A stretch of DNA of 64,000 nt from Phycisphaeraceae bacterium. GTDB lineage: Bacteria; Planctomycetota; Phycisphaerae; Phycisphaerales; UBA1924. The stretch spans positions 930,001 to 994,000 of the forward strand of contig CP054186.1 of assembly GCA_015200025.1 (NCBI GenBank). Reading direction: 5' to 3'. The position numbers and the translations under genes are program-made. The notes beneath the pieces are model-generated. The model searched no databases, was not told where the DNA came from, and saw only the letters and a list, made by a program, of their open reading frames with translations. How positions within the stretch are numbered: the stretch's first letter is position 1; each line of letters starts with the position of its first letter. This document shows, piece after piece, positions 33,085-41,230 of the stretch.

Positions 33085-34057
33085 GACGAGTTGCTCCGGT
33101 CCAATCAGGGTTTCGTTCGGCCTCGGGTCCTCGCGGACCGAGGGCGTCGGGGGAGAGAACCTAGCCGATCTCGGGCCCACGTTCAAGCCGGGGGGGGCTC
33201 GATGGGGGCAGGTCCCCGGGTTCCGTCGGCCCGAGCCACCGTGGCCCATCGAGCGGTTCGAGATCGAGCACCCGTCGGTTCCCCGTGAGTGGTCGGGGCT
33301 GTCGGTCCTGCACCTGTCGGACTTTCACGTCCGCCGGGGCCGGCGATGGCCGGGGGGGCTGCGACGGCTTCTGGACGTGATCGGGTCGGTGGAGGTGGAC
33401 CTGATCGCGCTCACGGGCGACACCATGGACCATCCCGGGGACGAAAAATCGGCGATCGGAGCGCTCGAGCGGGTGGCGGCATCGTGGTGTTCGCGGCTCG
33501 GCGCGGTCGGCATCTTCGGGAACCACGACACGCCGCGGTTCCGGGAAATGGTGCGGGACCGGGTGCCGGGGGTTCGGTGGATCGAAACCGGGGTGGTCGA
33601 GGTCGCGCCGGGGCTCCGCGTGGCGGGGGTGTCGTCGCCCGAGGACGCGGTCGGCCTGGGGTTGGCGCTCGGGGAGGGCGAGAGACCGACGTTGACGCTC
33701 GCCCACGACCCATCGTCGATCTACGCCCTGTCCGGGCTGGGGCGGGGAACGGAAGCGGGTGAGGGTGAGGGGGTGGGGGTGGGGGTGGTGCTGGCGGGGC
33801 ACACGCACGGGGGGCAGGTCAGGCCGTGGTCGAGGTGGGTGCCGCACGCGTCGTGCGACCTGCCGAGGGACGCGTCGACGGGGCTGATCGGTCTGGGCGG
33901 GACGATGATGGCGGTGTCGCGCGGGCTGGGCGAGGCGGTGGCGCCGGTCCGGGTCAACTGCCCGTCGCACGCGCCGCTCTACGAGCTGCGCCGGGGTGGA
34001 TCGGCGGGCGACGCCGTCGGGGCCGGTCGGCTGCCGAGGACGATCGTGGCGTGGTGA
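33083..34057 (+). CDS. Calcineurin-like metallophosphoesterase
   Basis: 324 residues from the only good start, ATG 33083. The dinuclear-metal motifs are in order: VLHLSDFHVRRG (D-x-H), ALTGDTMDH (G-D), IFGNHDTPRF (G-N-H-D), LAHDP and LAGHTHGGQVRPW (G-H-x-H). This is the YaeI/YkoE-like subgroup, which hydrolyses phosphodiesters such as UDP-diacylglucosamine-type lipids or cyclic nucleotides at the membrane face. The first 55 residues are not conserved-looking and no TTG, GTG or ATG lies closer to the domain. The N terminus is therefore uncertain and may start at a non-standard codon. It ends 14 bases from the convergent dockerin gene. Confidence 0.82.
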   Translation: MTSCSGPIRVSFGLGSSRTEGVGGENLADLGPTFKPGGARWGQVPGFRRPEPPWPIERFEIEHPSVPREWSGLSVLHLSDFHVRRGRRWPGGLRRLLDVIGSVEVDLIALTGDTMDHPGDEKSAIGALERVAASWCSRLGAVGIFGNHDTPRFREMVRDRVPGVRWIETGVVEVAPGLRVAGVSSPEDAVGLGLALGEGERPTLTLAHDPSSIYALSGLGRGTEAGEGEGVGVGVVLAGHTHGGQVRPWSRWVPHASCDLPRDASTGLIGLGGTMMAVSRGLGEAVAPVRVNCPSHAPLYELRRGGSAGDAVGAGRLPRTIVAW

Positions 34058-34071
34058 GCCGGGCGGAAGGG

Positions 34072-34875
34072 TCAGCACCCGAGCTCGAACTCGGCGAGGA
34101 AGGCGTCGAGGTCGAAGAAATCAACGAACCCGTCGGCGTTGACATCGGCGGTGAGGTCGCCCGGGCACGCCCCGCCCTCGAAGCAGCCGAGGAACGAGTC
34201 GAGGTCGAAGAAATCGACGAACCCGTCGGCGTTGAAGTCCGCGCCGCAGAGCGTGACGATCTCGACAGCGTAAGAACCGGCCTCGTCGACGGAACGGGTC
34301 TGATCGGAGAGGCCGACGCTCAGCGTGGCGAACGCGCCGACGAAATAGCGCCCGGGTTCGAGCCGCCGGGTGGTGGAGAACACCGGGTCGGAGGCGGAGG
34401 AGAACGCGAGGGCGAGCCCGCTGCCCTCTCGGCGGAGGATGGCGCCGGGGGAAACGACCTGCCCGGGCACCAAGGAGCCCGAAAGCCGGATCGTGGCGGG
34501 CTCGTCGAGCTGGATGGTGATGAGGAAAGTCGAGGCGGCCTGGGCGGAAGCGAGACGCCCCGCGAGCACCTCCCCGACCACGGACACCAGGCCCGTGGCC
34601 CGGGCGACGTTCGGCGTGACGGAGGATGATTGAACGGCGCGGGCGGCGATGGAATCTCCCTCGCCGTGGGCGGAGGCGGTGAGGTCGGCGTCGAAGTCCT
34701 GGAACGGCACGGCCGGGACGCCGGAGGCGGCCTGCTGCTCGCCAGCAGTGGCGGCCGACACCGACACGGCTCGGAGGTCGGTCACGGCGACCCAGGCGGG
34801 CTGCGCCAGGGCGGGGAGAGCAAAGAGGACGCCCGCGACGATCGTCGAGCATTGAGTGGCGCCAGAGAGCATCAT
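34072..34875 (-). CDS. Secreted protein with GC-type dockerin tail
   Basis: 267 residues: a signal peptide (CSTIVAGVLFALPALAQP), a body of about 190 residues of beta-rich sequence without a known family (IQLDEPATIRLSGSLVPG and YFVGAFATLSVGL resemble a pre-peptidase or carbohydrate-binding beta-sandwich), and a tail of two calcium-binding dockerin-like repeats, DFNADGFVDFFDLDSF and DVNADGFVDFFDLDAF. Cys flank the repeats (TLCGADF, FLGCFEGGACPG) and the protein ends FELGC. It is presumably exported and then anchored or processed through this tail. A promoter with TTGAAT and TATCTT lies just upstream. Function of the body unknown. Confidence 0.75.
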   Translation of the reverse strand: MMLSGATQCSTIVAGVLFALPALAQPAWVAVTDLRAVSVSAATAGEQQAASGVPAVPFQDFDADLTASAHGEGDSIAARAVQSSSVTPNVARATGLVSVVGEVLAGRLASAQAASTFLITIQLDEPATIRLSGSLVPGQVVSPGAILRREGSGLALAFSSASDPVFSTTRRLEPGRYFVGAFATLSVGLSDQTRSVDEAGSYAVEIVTLCGADFNADGFVDFFDLDSFLGCFEGGACPGDLTADVNADGFVDFFDLDAFLAEFELGC

Positions 34876-34907
34876 GATCTCCTCGGGCCGCGGCCCGGTT
34901 GAAGTCG

Positions 34908-34936
34908 AAGATACACGCCCGGGCGGTGCGATTCAA
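34908..34936 (-). promoter_or_regulatory. Predicted promoter of the 34072 dockerin gene
   Basis: On the minus strand TTGAAT (34936-34931), a 17-base spacer and TATCTT (34913-34908), with the transcript start about 25 bases before the start codon. Confidence 0.5.
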
Positions 34937-35117
34937 GGCTTTCCCCGGCTCGCGATTCGACCGGATCGAGGCTTTGAAATCGGACCTTTATGGATGATCC
35001 GTCGACATGAGAAGCCCCCGGTGATTGTGTGGGCATGCCGCCCATGAACCTGCAAACTTATTAATCCAGAGTATCGAACAACGATGCATCGATCACCGGT
35101 TGATGACACCCTTCGGG

Positions 35118-35123
35118 TAGACT
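35118..35123 (+). promoter_or_regulatory. Predicted leaderless -10 element of the sigma factor gene
   Basis: TAGACT ends 7 bases before the ATG at 35131. A TTGATG 12 bases upstream is too close to be its -35. Confidence 0.45.
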
Positions 35124-35130
35124 GTGCGGC

Positions 35131-35763
35131 ATGACCGAATCACGCTCGGGCGCAGCGCCCAAGACTTCGGCGACGTTGGTGGGTCGGCTGCGTGATCCCG
35201 CGGACGCGGAGGCGTGGCAGCTGTTTCACGAGCGGTATCGCGGGCTGATCGTGGGGTTCCTGCGACGTCGCGGGCTGCAGGTCGCGGACGCGGAGGACCT
35301 GGCGCAGATGGTCACGGCGAAGCTGGTGTCCGGGCTCCGGGGCTTTGAGTATGACCCTGAACGGGGCGGGTTCCGGGCGTACCTGTACCGGTGCACACGA
35401 TCGGTCCTCTCGGATCACTTCCGGCGTCAGGCTTCACGCACGGGGGCGGTATCCATGGATGAGGATCGCAACGGTGCGGGCGCCGAGCCGGACGACGCGG
35501 TGTTCGCGGCGTTCGAGCGGGAGTGGGTGAATCACCACTACCGGCTCGCGGTGTCCCGGTACCGCGAGAAGGCGGAGGAGTCGTCCCTCGCGGTGCTCGA
35601 TGCGACGATCGCGGGGCACCCGCCGAAGGTCATCGCCGAGACGCTCTCGATGAGCGAGTCCGCGGTGTACAAGGCGCAGCAGCGGCTGCGTGATCGGCTC
35701 CGGGATCTGATCGCGGGACAGTTGGCGGACGAAGAGATCGAGCACCATCGTGTCCCCGGATGA
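35131..35763 (+). CDS. RNA polymerase sigma factor, ECF-like
   Basis: 210 residues. Region 2 is ERYRGLIVGFLRRRGLQVADA then EDLAQMVTAKLV and FRAYLYRCTRSVLSDHFRRQ (about residues 35-105). Region 4 is SSLAVLDATIAGHPPKVIAE then LSMSESAVYKAQQRLRDRLR with the helix-turn-helix (about 150-195). Regions 1.1 and 3 are absent. It fits the planctomycete-type sigma factors encoded beside Ser/Thr kinases, where phosphorylation is thought to replace anti-sigma control. The kinase gene overlaps its last 14 bases, strongly supporting a working pair. The start is supported by TAGACT 7 bases upstream. Confidence 0.85.
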   Translation: MTESRSGAAPKTSATLVGRLRDPADAEAWQLFHERYRGLIVGFLRRRGLQVADAEDLAQMVTAKLVSGLRGFEYDPERGGFRAYLYRCTRSVLSDHFRRQASRTGAVSMDEDRNGAGAEPDDAVFAAFEREWVNHHYRLAVSRYREKAEESSLAVLDATIAGHPPKVIAETLSMSESAVYKAQQRLRDRLRDLIAGQLADEEIEHHRVPG

Positions 35764-38164
35764 ACCCACCCATGACCCGTCCCTCGGGCCCGACGGAGGC
35801 CGCGGCACCGGCATCGACCCGGCGACGGAGCGGCTGTTCGATCTGAGCGGCGGGTCGTGGGTGGAGCGGCTCCGGGCGTCGCACGAACGGGTGGGGCTGG
35901 GGCGACTGGGGGCGTTCGAGCTGATCGAAGAAATCGGGCGCGGCGGGCAGGGAGAGGTGTACCGGGCGGTGCAGCCCGGGACGGGGCGGGTGGTGGCGAT
36001 CAAGAGGGTCGCCGGGCTCGGGTTCTCGCCCAGCGCCGCGATGCTCGCGCGGTTTACCCGCGAGGTGGAGGCGTTGACGAGGCTGTCTCACCCCAACGTG
36101 GTGGGCGTGCACGCGCTGGAGGTGATCGACGGGCATTCGCTGCTGGTGATGGAGTACGTCTCGGGGAGGCCGATCGACCGGTGGGCCGACGAGGCGTGGG
36201 GCGCGGGTGGGGAGCGCCGGGCGGTGATGGGCGACGTGCTGGGGTGTTTCGCGGGGGTGTGCGAGGGGGTGTCGCACGCGCACCGACGCGGGGTGCTCCA
36301 CCGGGACATCAAGCCCGCGAACATCCTGGTGACGGCGGAGGGCGAGCCCAAGATCCTGGACTTCGGGATCGCTCGGCTGCTCAACGAGCAGGCGGTCTCG
36401 GGGGCGGGGGCGGCGTGGACGGTGACGGGCTTCGCGGGGACGCCGGCGTACGCCTCGCCCGAGCAGCTGCGCCCGACGCCCGAGGGGATCGACACGCGGA
36501 GCGACGTGTACTCGCTGGGCGTGCTGCTGTACCGGGTGCTGACGGGGCGGGAGGCGTACGAGACGGGGCGTGGGATCGCGGACCTGATGCGGCAGATGGA
36601 CGAGGGGTGTGTGGTCCCGCCGACGCGGGCGAGGGCCGGGCTCCCGGCTGAGTGCGACTGGATCGTCCGGAAGGCGATGGAGCCGGACCCGGGCCGGCGG
36701 TACCAGAGCGTGGACGCGCTGGCGGAGGACGTCAAGAGGCTGATCGAGGGGCGGGCGGTCTTGGCGCACCCGCCCAGCGCGTGGTACACGCTGCGTCGCG
36801 CGGTGACGCGCCGGCCGTGGATCAGCGCGGGCGTGGCGGTGTCGGTGGCGGCGATCGGGACGCTCGGGGCCGTCGCCGTCGTGCAGGCGGCGAGGCTGAC
36901 TGTCCGGACCAAGGACCTCGAAGCCGCGCTCGCGGAATCCGACCTCCAACGCGTACGGGCCATCCGCGAGGAAGCGCGCCAGGCGCTCTTCAACCGCCTG
37001 CTGATCGAGGCCTCGGCGGGCATGGCGCGGGACGACTATTTCGTCAACTCCACCGACTCCAACGTGATCGAGACGTTCCGACGGTTGATCGAGAAACTCC
37101 CGCCCGGCGACGAGAGCGAGACCGCCCTGGAGCTGAACATGAGGCTGGGTTTCGCGCTGCGGGACGCGGCCCGGCACAACGAGGCGATCGCGTACCTCGG
37201 GCGGGCGTTCGAGATCTCGGAACGGATCGACGACCCCATGAGCGAGCGGCGTTGCCGTCTCGCGGGGCGGCTGTCGTACGTGCACCGCGCGGCGGGGGAG
37301 AACGAGATGTCGCTGAGGGTCATCGACCGGGCGATTGCCGCGATCACGCCCGAGTCGCGGACCTTGTACACGGCCGTGCTGTGGCACGACCGGATGCACA
37401 CCCTGACGAGCATGGGCGGGCCGATCGCCGAGGTGCTCGAGAGCGCCCGGCTGTTCTTGGAGACCTGCGATAGGTTCCCGGAGCGGGTGTCGGAGCGCGC
37501 GCGAGGCCGGGAAGAGGCCGCGTTGTCGATGTACCTCCTCGGCGAGTTCTCGCGGTGCGAGGCCGCGTGCCGCGAGGGGCTCATGATCGGCGCCAACGGT
37601 GCTCTCGGCGGGCAGACCATCTCGCGGTTGCGGTTCAGGCTCGCCGAGGCGCTGATCCGCCAGGGGCGGTGGGAGGAGGCCGAGCCCGAGATCAGGGCGG
37701 CGTCGGAATACCGCGTGCGGCTCGAGTCGGCGAGAGGGAATCGGGCGGCCCAGTACACCCGGCTCCACGCCGAGACGCTCCACAGGCTCGGGCGGCACGC
37801 CGAGGCCGTGCCGAAATGGGAACTCTCGTTGGTCAAGGCGCTCGAGAACGGGAACCCGGCGGACCGCACGCTCGCGGTGCTGAGGCTCCGCCTGGCGGCG
37901 GCGAGGTTGGCTGCGGGCCAGGAGACGCCGGGGATGATCGACCTGGCGAGGGCGCTCTCGCGCGGGTCGCACACCGACCCGGGCCACCCGGAGATCGCCG
38001 CGCTCTGCGGCGCGGTGCGCGAGGCGTTGAGGGTGTCGGGCTGGCGGATCGGGGACGAGGTCCGAGCGGCGTTGGGGCGCCTGGCGTGGATGGCCGACTT
38101 CGACCCGCTGACACGGGTTCCCGGCCCGAGAACACCGGGCGGTGGCCCCGGCGATGAGGGGTGA
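35750..38164 (+). CDS. Ser/Thr protein kinase with membrane helix and TPR-like repeats
   Basis: 804 residues. Kinase domain about 55-330: glycine loop IGRGGQGEVYRA, catalytic Lys in VVAIKRV (near 83), VLHRDIKPANILV (near 181), DFGIARLL and the activation segment GFAGTPAYASPEQLRP. One membrane helix lies at about 356-380 (WISAGVAVSVAAIGTLGAVA). The extracytoplasmic part of over 400 residues is helical, with TPR-like periodicity (RLRFRLAEALIRQGRWEEAEP, AETLHRLGRHAEAVPKWE). It should phosphorylate Ser/Thr of partners, most simply the sigma factor whose gene it overlaps by 14 bases (GTG start 35750). The C-terminal sensor may bind an envelope ligand. Confidence 0.88.
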   Translation: MSPDEPTHDPSLGPDGGRGTGIDPATERLFDLSGGSWVERLRASHERVGLGRLGAFELIEEIGRGGQGEVYRAVQPGTGRVVAIKRVAGLGFSPSAAMLARFTREVEALTRLSHPNVVGVHALEVIDGHSLLVMEYVSGRPIDRWADEAWGAGGERRAVMGDVLGCFAGVCEGVSHAHRRGVLHRDIKPANILVTAEGEPKILDFGIARLLNEQAVSGAGAAWTVTGFAGTPAYASPEQLRPTPEGIDTRSDVYSLGVLLYRVLTGREAYETGRGIADLMRQMDEGCVVPPTRARAGLPAECDWIVRKAMEPDPGRRYQSVDALAEDVKRLIEGRAVLAHPPSAWYTLRRAVTRRPWISAGVAVSVAAIGTLGAVAVVQAARLTVRTKDLEAALAESDLQRVRAIREEARQALFNRLLIEASAGMARDDYFVNSTDSNVIETFRRLIEKLPPGDESETALELNMRLGFALRDAARHNEAIAYLGRAFEISERIDDPMSERRCRLAGRLSYVHRAAGENEMSLRVIDRAIAAITPESRTLYTAVLWHDRMHTLTSMGGPIAEVLESARLFLETCDRFPERVSERARGREEAALSMYLLGEFSRCEAACREGLMIGANGALGGQTISRLRFRLAEALIRQGRWEEAEPEIRAASEYRVRLESARGNRAAQYTRLHAETLHRLGRHAEAVPKWELSLVKALENGNPADRTLAVLRLRLAAARLAAGQETPGMIDLARALSRGSHTDPGHPEIAALCGAVREALRVSGWRIGDEVRAALGRLAWMADFDPLTRVPGPRTPGGGPGDEG

Positions 38165-38170
38165 ACGAAA

Positions 38171-38200
38171 TCGGGCGGCCGCGTTGCCGCGACCGCCCGA
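38171..38200 (-). terminator. Hairpin terminator of the 38242 dockerin gene
   Basis: On the minus strand TCGGGCGG-t-CGCG pairs with CGCG-g-CCGCCCGA around a 4-base loop, followed by TTTCGTT. It lies between convergent genes; only the minus direction has a T-rich tail. Confidence 0.6.
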
Positions 38201-38241
38201 GGGGGGATCAACCGTTCATGGACGCCCGAGGGGCGTTGGGC

Positions 38242-41049
38242 TCAGCAGCCCTCATCGAAGGCGTTGACGAAGGCGTCGAGGTCGAAGAAGTCGATGAACC
38301 CGTCGCCGTTGAAGTCGGCGTCGCGTCCCTGGGGGCAGATGTTGTTGTCGAAGCAATCGATGAAGGCGTCGAGGTCGAAGAAGTCGAGGAACCCGTCGTC
38401 GTTGAAGTCGACGAGGCAGGGGCGCTCGGAGGCGACGTAGACCAGGGCGTTGTTCATGAGGAGCCCGCCGCGGGTAGCCGGGTCGATAAAGGGCGGGTAA
38501 GCGTTGATGGCGAGGGTCTGGCGGGCGCCCGACCGCTTGGCCTCGGCGACGACGGGCCGGCCGTCGTTGTAGTCGGCGATGCGTTCACCGATGAACGAGG
38601 TGGTGTCGAAGTCGGCGAGCCCGGAGCCGAACGTGGTGACGCCGGCGAGGACGGGGTGGTCCGGGCGGTAGCGGGTGGCGATGGACCGGTTCGTGAAAAG
38701 GGCGCCGGCGCCGAAGGAGGCGGGGGTGTAGGGGGCGGTGAGCCAGCGGCCCTGGAGGCCGAACGAGACGTTGGCGTGCGCGCCCGAGGCGGTCACGACG
38801 CCGCCGCCGCGGTCGGCGTAGTCGGCGACGGTGTTGCCCCACGCCACGCCGTCGGGCTGAGTGCCGTTCGCCCACACAAGGGCGGCGTCGTAGGCCCGCA
38901 ACAGCCCCAGGGGCGGGTTGCCGGCGGTGTTGTTGAGGATGTCGACACGCTTGCGGATGCGCCCGGACTGATTGATGAAGCGTGCGGTGTTCTGGAACTC
39001 GGGAGTGGCTTCGGCCTGCGTGGCCACGACGAGGGCCTCGATGTCGGAGCGGGCGGTGTAGTGCAGGGCGTTGGCCATGAGCTGCCCGGCGTCGGTGCCC
39101 GGGACCCACGTCCCGGCGCCGATGTCGCTCGATCCGGGGAAGTAGTTGAGCGTCACGACGCGGCCGGCGCCCGTCGAGCGTTCGACGGCGAGGGGCTGGC
39201 CGTTGGAGAGCGTGGCGAGCAGGGTTGAGCCCGGGCGGATGCCGCCGTTATTGTGCGCACCGAGCGTGCCGATGTTGACGTTGGCGACGCGAGCGAGGAC
39301 CGGGTGGAAGGGGAAGAGCTTGCTGCCCAGGGTCAGGGTGCCCGGGGACGCGACGTTGCCCGCGAGGAGGCCCGAATAGCCCTGGGCACGCCACCGGCCC
39401 GTGGGCCCGAACGAGGCGAGGTTGGACCCGTACATGTCCACGACGCCACCGCCGCCGTCGACGAAGTCGGCGAGGCGGTCGCCGATGGCGGCGGGGTCGG
39501 TGGGGTTGCCGTTGGTGTAGACCAGGACGGCATCGAACCGGCGGAGGCGGGCGGTCGACGGGGTCGTGGCGTTGTAATCGATCGCCTCGATCGAGCCGTT
39601 GATCAGCGGGCGGAGCTTCGACACGATGTCGGCTTGCGTGCCGGAGATGAGGTTGTCACCGAGCACGAGCACGTCGGTGTCGTTGCGGGCGGCCCAGTCG
39701 ATCGCGTTGCCGATGAGGGCGGCGCCGTCGGTGGCGCGGTCCCAGAAATCGGCGCGCGAGACGGAGGAGGGTGGGTAGAAGTTGAGCCCGACGACGCGAC
39801 CCTTCTTGCCCGGTGTCACGGCGAGCAGCGGGCGGCCGTTGCTCCAGTCGGCGACGGCGATGGAGCCGGCGCGGAGGGCGCCGCCGCTGTGGTAACTGCT
39901 GCTGCCTCCGGCGAAGGAGGCGATGTTCTTGAGGAGGGGGTGACGCGGGATGTGGCGGGTGCCGAGGGTCAGCGGGACCCCGTTGTTGTTGCCGCCCGGA
40001 AGGATGGGGTCGTACCCGCCGGAGGAGTACCGGCCGGCGGGGCTGGCGCCCACGACGTTGGCGAAGGTCATCTGGACGACGCCGCCGCCCTGATCGACGT
40101 AATCGGCGAGCCGGTCGCCCAGGAGGGCCGGGTTGTTCAGGCCCGCGTCGGCGTAGACGACGACGGCGTCGTAGGCGGCGAGGAGGGCGGGTGCGGGGGT
40201 GCCCGTGCTGACGTTGAAGAGGTCCACGCGGCCGCCGACGCGCCCGCCTTCGAGCAGCCGATCGCGGACCTCATCGGCCCACGCCGCGAGGGCGGGGGCG
40301 CCGCAGATGAGCACGTCGGTGGAGTTATTCGAGACGAAGTTGATGGCGTTGGCCATCAGGACCCCGCCCTGGGTCGAGGCGTCCCAGAAGTCGCCGCGGA
40401 CGTCGCTCGAGGGCGGGTAGAAGTTGAGGCCCGCGACCTTGCCGTTCTTGTCGTGGCGGGTGGCGACGAGGGGCGTCGAGGCCCCGTCGTTCCAGCTGGC
40501 GATGCGGTACGCGCCGGGGAGGATGGTGGCGGTGTTGCGGTAGCTGCTCGTGCCGCCGCTGAAGGACGCCACGCCCTCGAGGATCGGGTGGCCGGGGACC
40601 AGGCGGGCGCCGATGGTCTGGACGGTGCCCGAGGTCTGACTGGGGCCGCCCATGGTCGCGTAGTTGTCGGCCCGCCAACGCCCCTCGATCCCGATCGCAC
40701 CCGCGTTGTAGAACCCGAAGGTGGTCTCGACGACGCCGCCGCCGGCGTCGACAAAGTCGGCCAGGACGTTGCCCAAGGCGACGCGATCGGCGGGGGAGTT
40801 GTCCGTGAGCACGAACACCACGTCGTACCCATTCAACAGGGCGAGCGTGGGGGTCGCGGAGGCGATGTTGAAGACGTCGATGGCGTTGGCCTGGACACGC
40901 CCCGTGGCGTTGATCTTGGCGATGATGTCGTCGTTCCACGCCGGGGTGCTCGCGGCGCTGCAGATCAGGACCTTGATCCCGCCGAACGAATCGGCGGCGA
41001 AGAAGGCGCAAACGCCGAGCGCGGCCTTCACGAGTATGGACGGACGCAT
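38242..41049 (-). CDS. Secreted protein of four GATase-like repeats plus GC-type dockerin
   Basis: 935 residues. After a signal peptide (VKAALGVCAFFAADSFGG) come four tandem copies of a roughly 210-residue domain, at about 26-243, 245-455, 457-668 and 669-875. Each opens like KVLICSAAS, TDVLICGAP, TDVLVLGDN or EALVVATQA. Each has a Y-D-x-V-x-V-Y strand, then LADFVDAGGGVV and a late strand such as VAGLNFYPPSSDVRGDFWD. The fold looks like class I glutamine amidotransferase or ThuA-type, but no catalytic Cys-His pair is conserved. The tail has two dockerin-like repeats (FNDDGFLDFFDLDAF, FNGDGFIDFFDLDAF) and ends FDEGC. The start at 41049 follows a GAGGAG Shine-Dalgarno sequence. Probably a binding or structural surface protein. 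Confidence 0.78.
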   Translation of the reverse strand: MRPSILVKAALGVCAFFAADSFGGIKVLICSAASTPAWNDDIIAKINATGRVQANAIDVFNIASATPTLALLNGYDVVFVLTDNSPADRVALGNVLADFVDAGGGVVETTFGFYNAGAIGIEGRWRADNYATMGGPSQTSGTVQTIGARLVPGHPILEGVASFSGGTSSYRNTATILPGAYRIASWNDGASTPLVATRHDKNGKVAGLNFYPPSSDVRGDFWDASTQGGVLMANAINFVSNNSTDVLICGAPALAAWADEVRDRLLEGGRVGGRVDLFNVSTGTPAPALLAAYDAVVVYADAGLNNPALLGDRLADYVDQGGGVVQMTFANVVGASPAGRYSSGGYDPILPGGNNNGVPLTLGTRHIPRHPLLKNIASFAGGSSSYHSGGALRAGSIAVADWSNGRPLLAVTPGKKGRVVGLNFYPPSSVSRADFWDRATDGAALIGNAIDWAARNDTDVLVLGDNLISGTQADIVSKLRPLINGSIEAIDYNATTPSTARLRRFDAVLVYTNGNPTDPAAIGDRLADFVDGGGGVVDMYGSNLASFGPTGRWRAQGYSGLLAGNVASPGTLTLGSKLFPFHPVLARVANVNIGTLGAHNNGGIRPGSTLLATLSNGQPLAVERSTGAGRVVTLNYFPGSSDIGAGTWVPGTDAGQLMANALHYTARSDIEALVVATQAEATPEFQNTARFINQSGRIRKRVDILNNTAGNPPLGLLRAYDAALVWANGTQPDGVAWGNTVADYADRGGGVVTASGAHANVSFGLQGRWLTAPYTPASFGAGALFTNRSIATRYRPDHPVLAGVTTFGSGLADFDTTSFIGERIADYNDGRPVVAEAKRSGARQTLAINAYPPFIDPATRGGLLMNNALVYVASERPCLVDFNDDGFLDFFDLDAFIDCFDNNICPQGRDADFNGDGFIDFFDLDAFVNAFDEGC

Positions 41050-41122
41050 ATTGATGGACTCCTCTCGATCTCCGAGACCGCCCACGTTGACGCCGGGTGG
41101 GGCGAAATCCCTCTTTCGCGAG

Positions 41123-41151
41123 AGCCTACGGGATCGCGGTTCCACAATCAA
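41123..41151 (-). promoter_or_regulatory. Predicted promoter of the 38242 dockerin gene
   Basis: Minus strand TTGATT (41151-41146), a 17-base spacer and TAGGCT (41128-41123). It abuts the terminator of the upstream gene. Confidence 0.4.
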
Positions 41152-41178
41152 TGAAAATGGGGTCGCTTTCGCGACCCC
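41152..41178 (-). terminator. Rho-independent terminator of the caspase-like dockerin gene
   Basis: Perfect 8-bp stem GGGGTCGC/GCGACCCC with a GAAA loop, followed on the minus strand by ATTTTC. It lies 53 bases after the stop at 41231. Confidence 0.75.
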
Positions 41179-41230
41179 GGGGTGAGTTATTGGATGCTTG
41201 ATCGGCGGACCGAATCGTTCTTTGTTCGGG

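Noticed and set aside
39253..41154. Long plus-strand open frame opposite the four-repeat dockerin gene
   Set aside because: Shadow of the minus-strand gene. Its Val/Glu/Gly-rich translation repeats only because the real gene has internal repeats.
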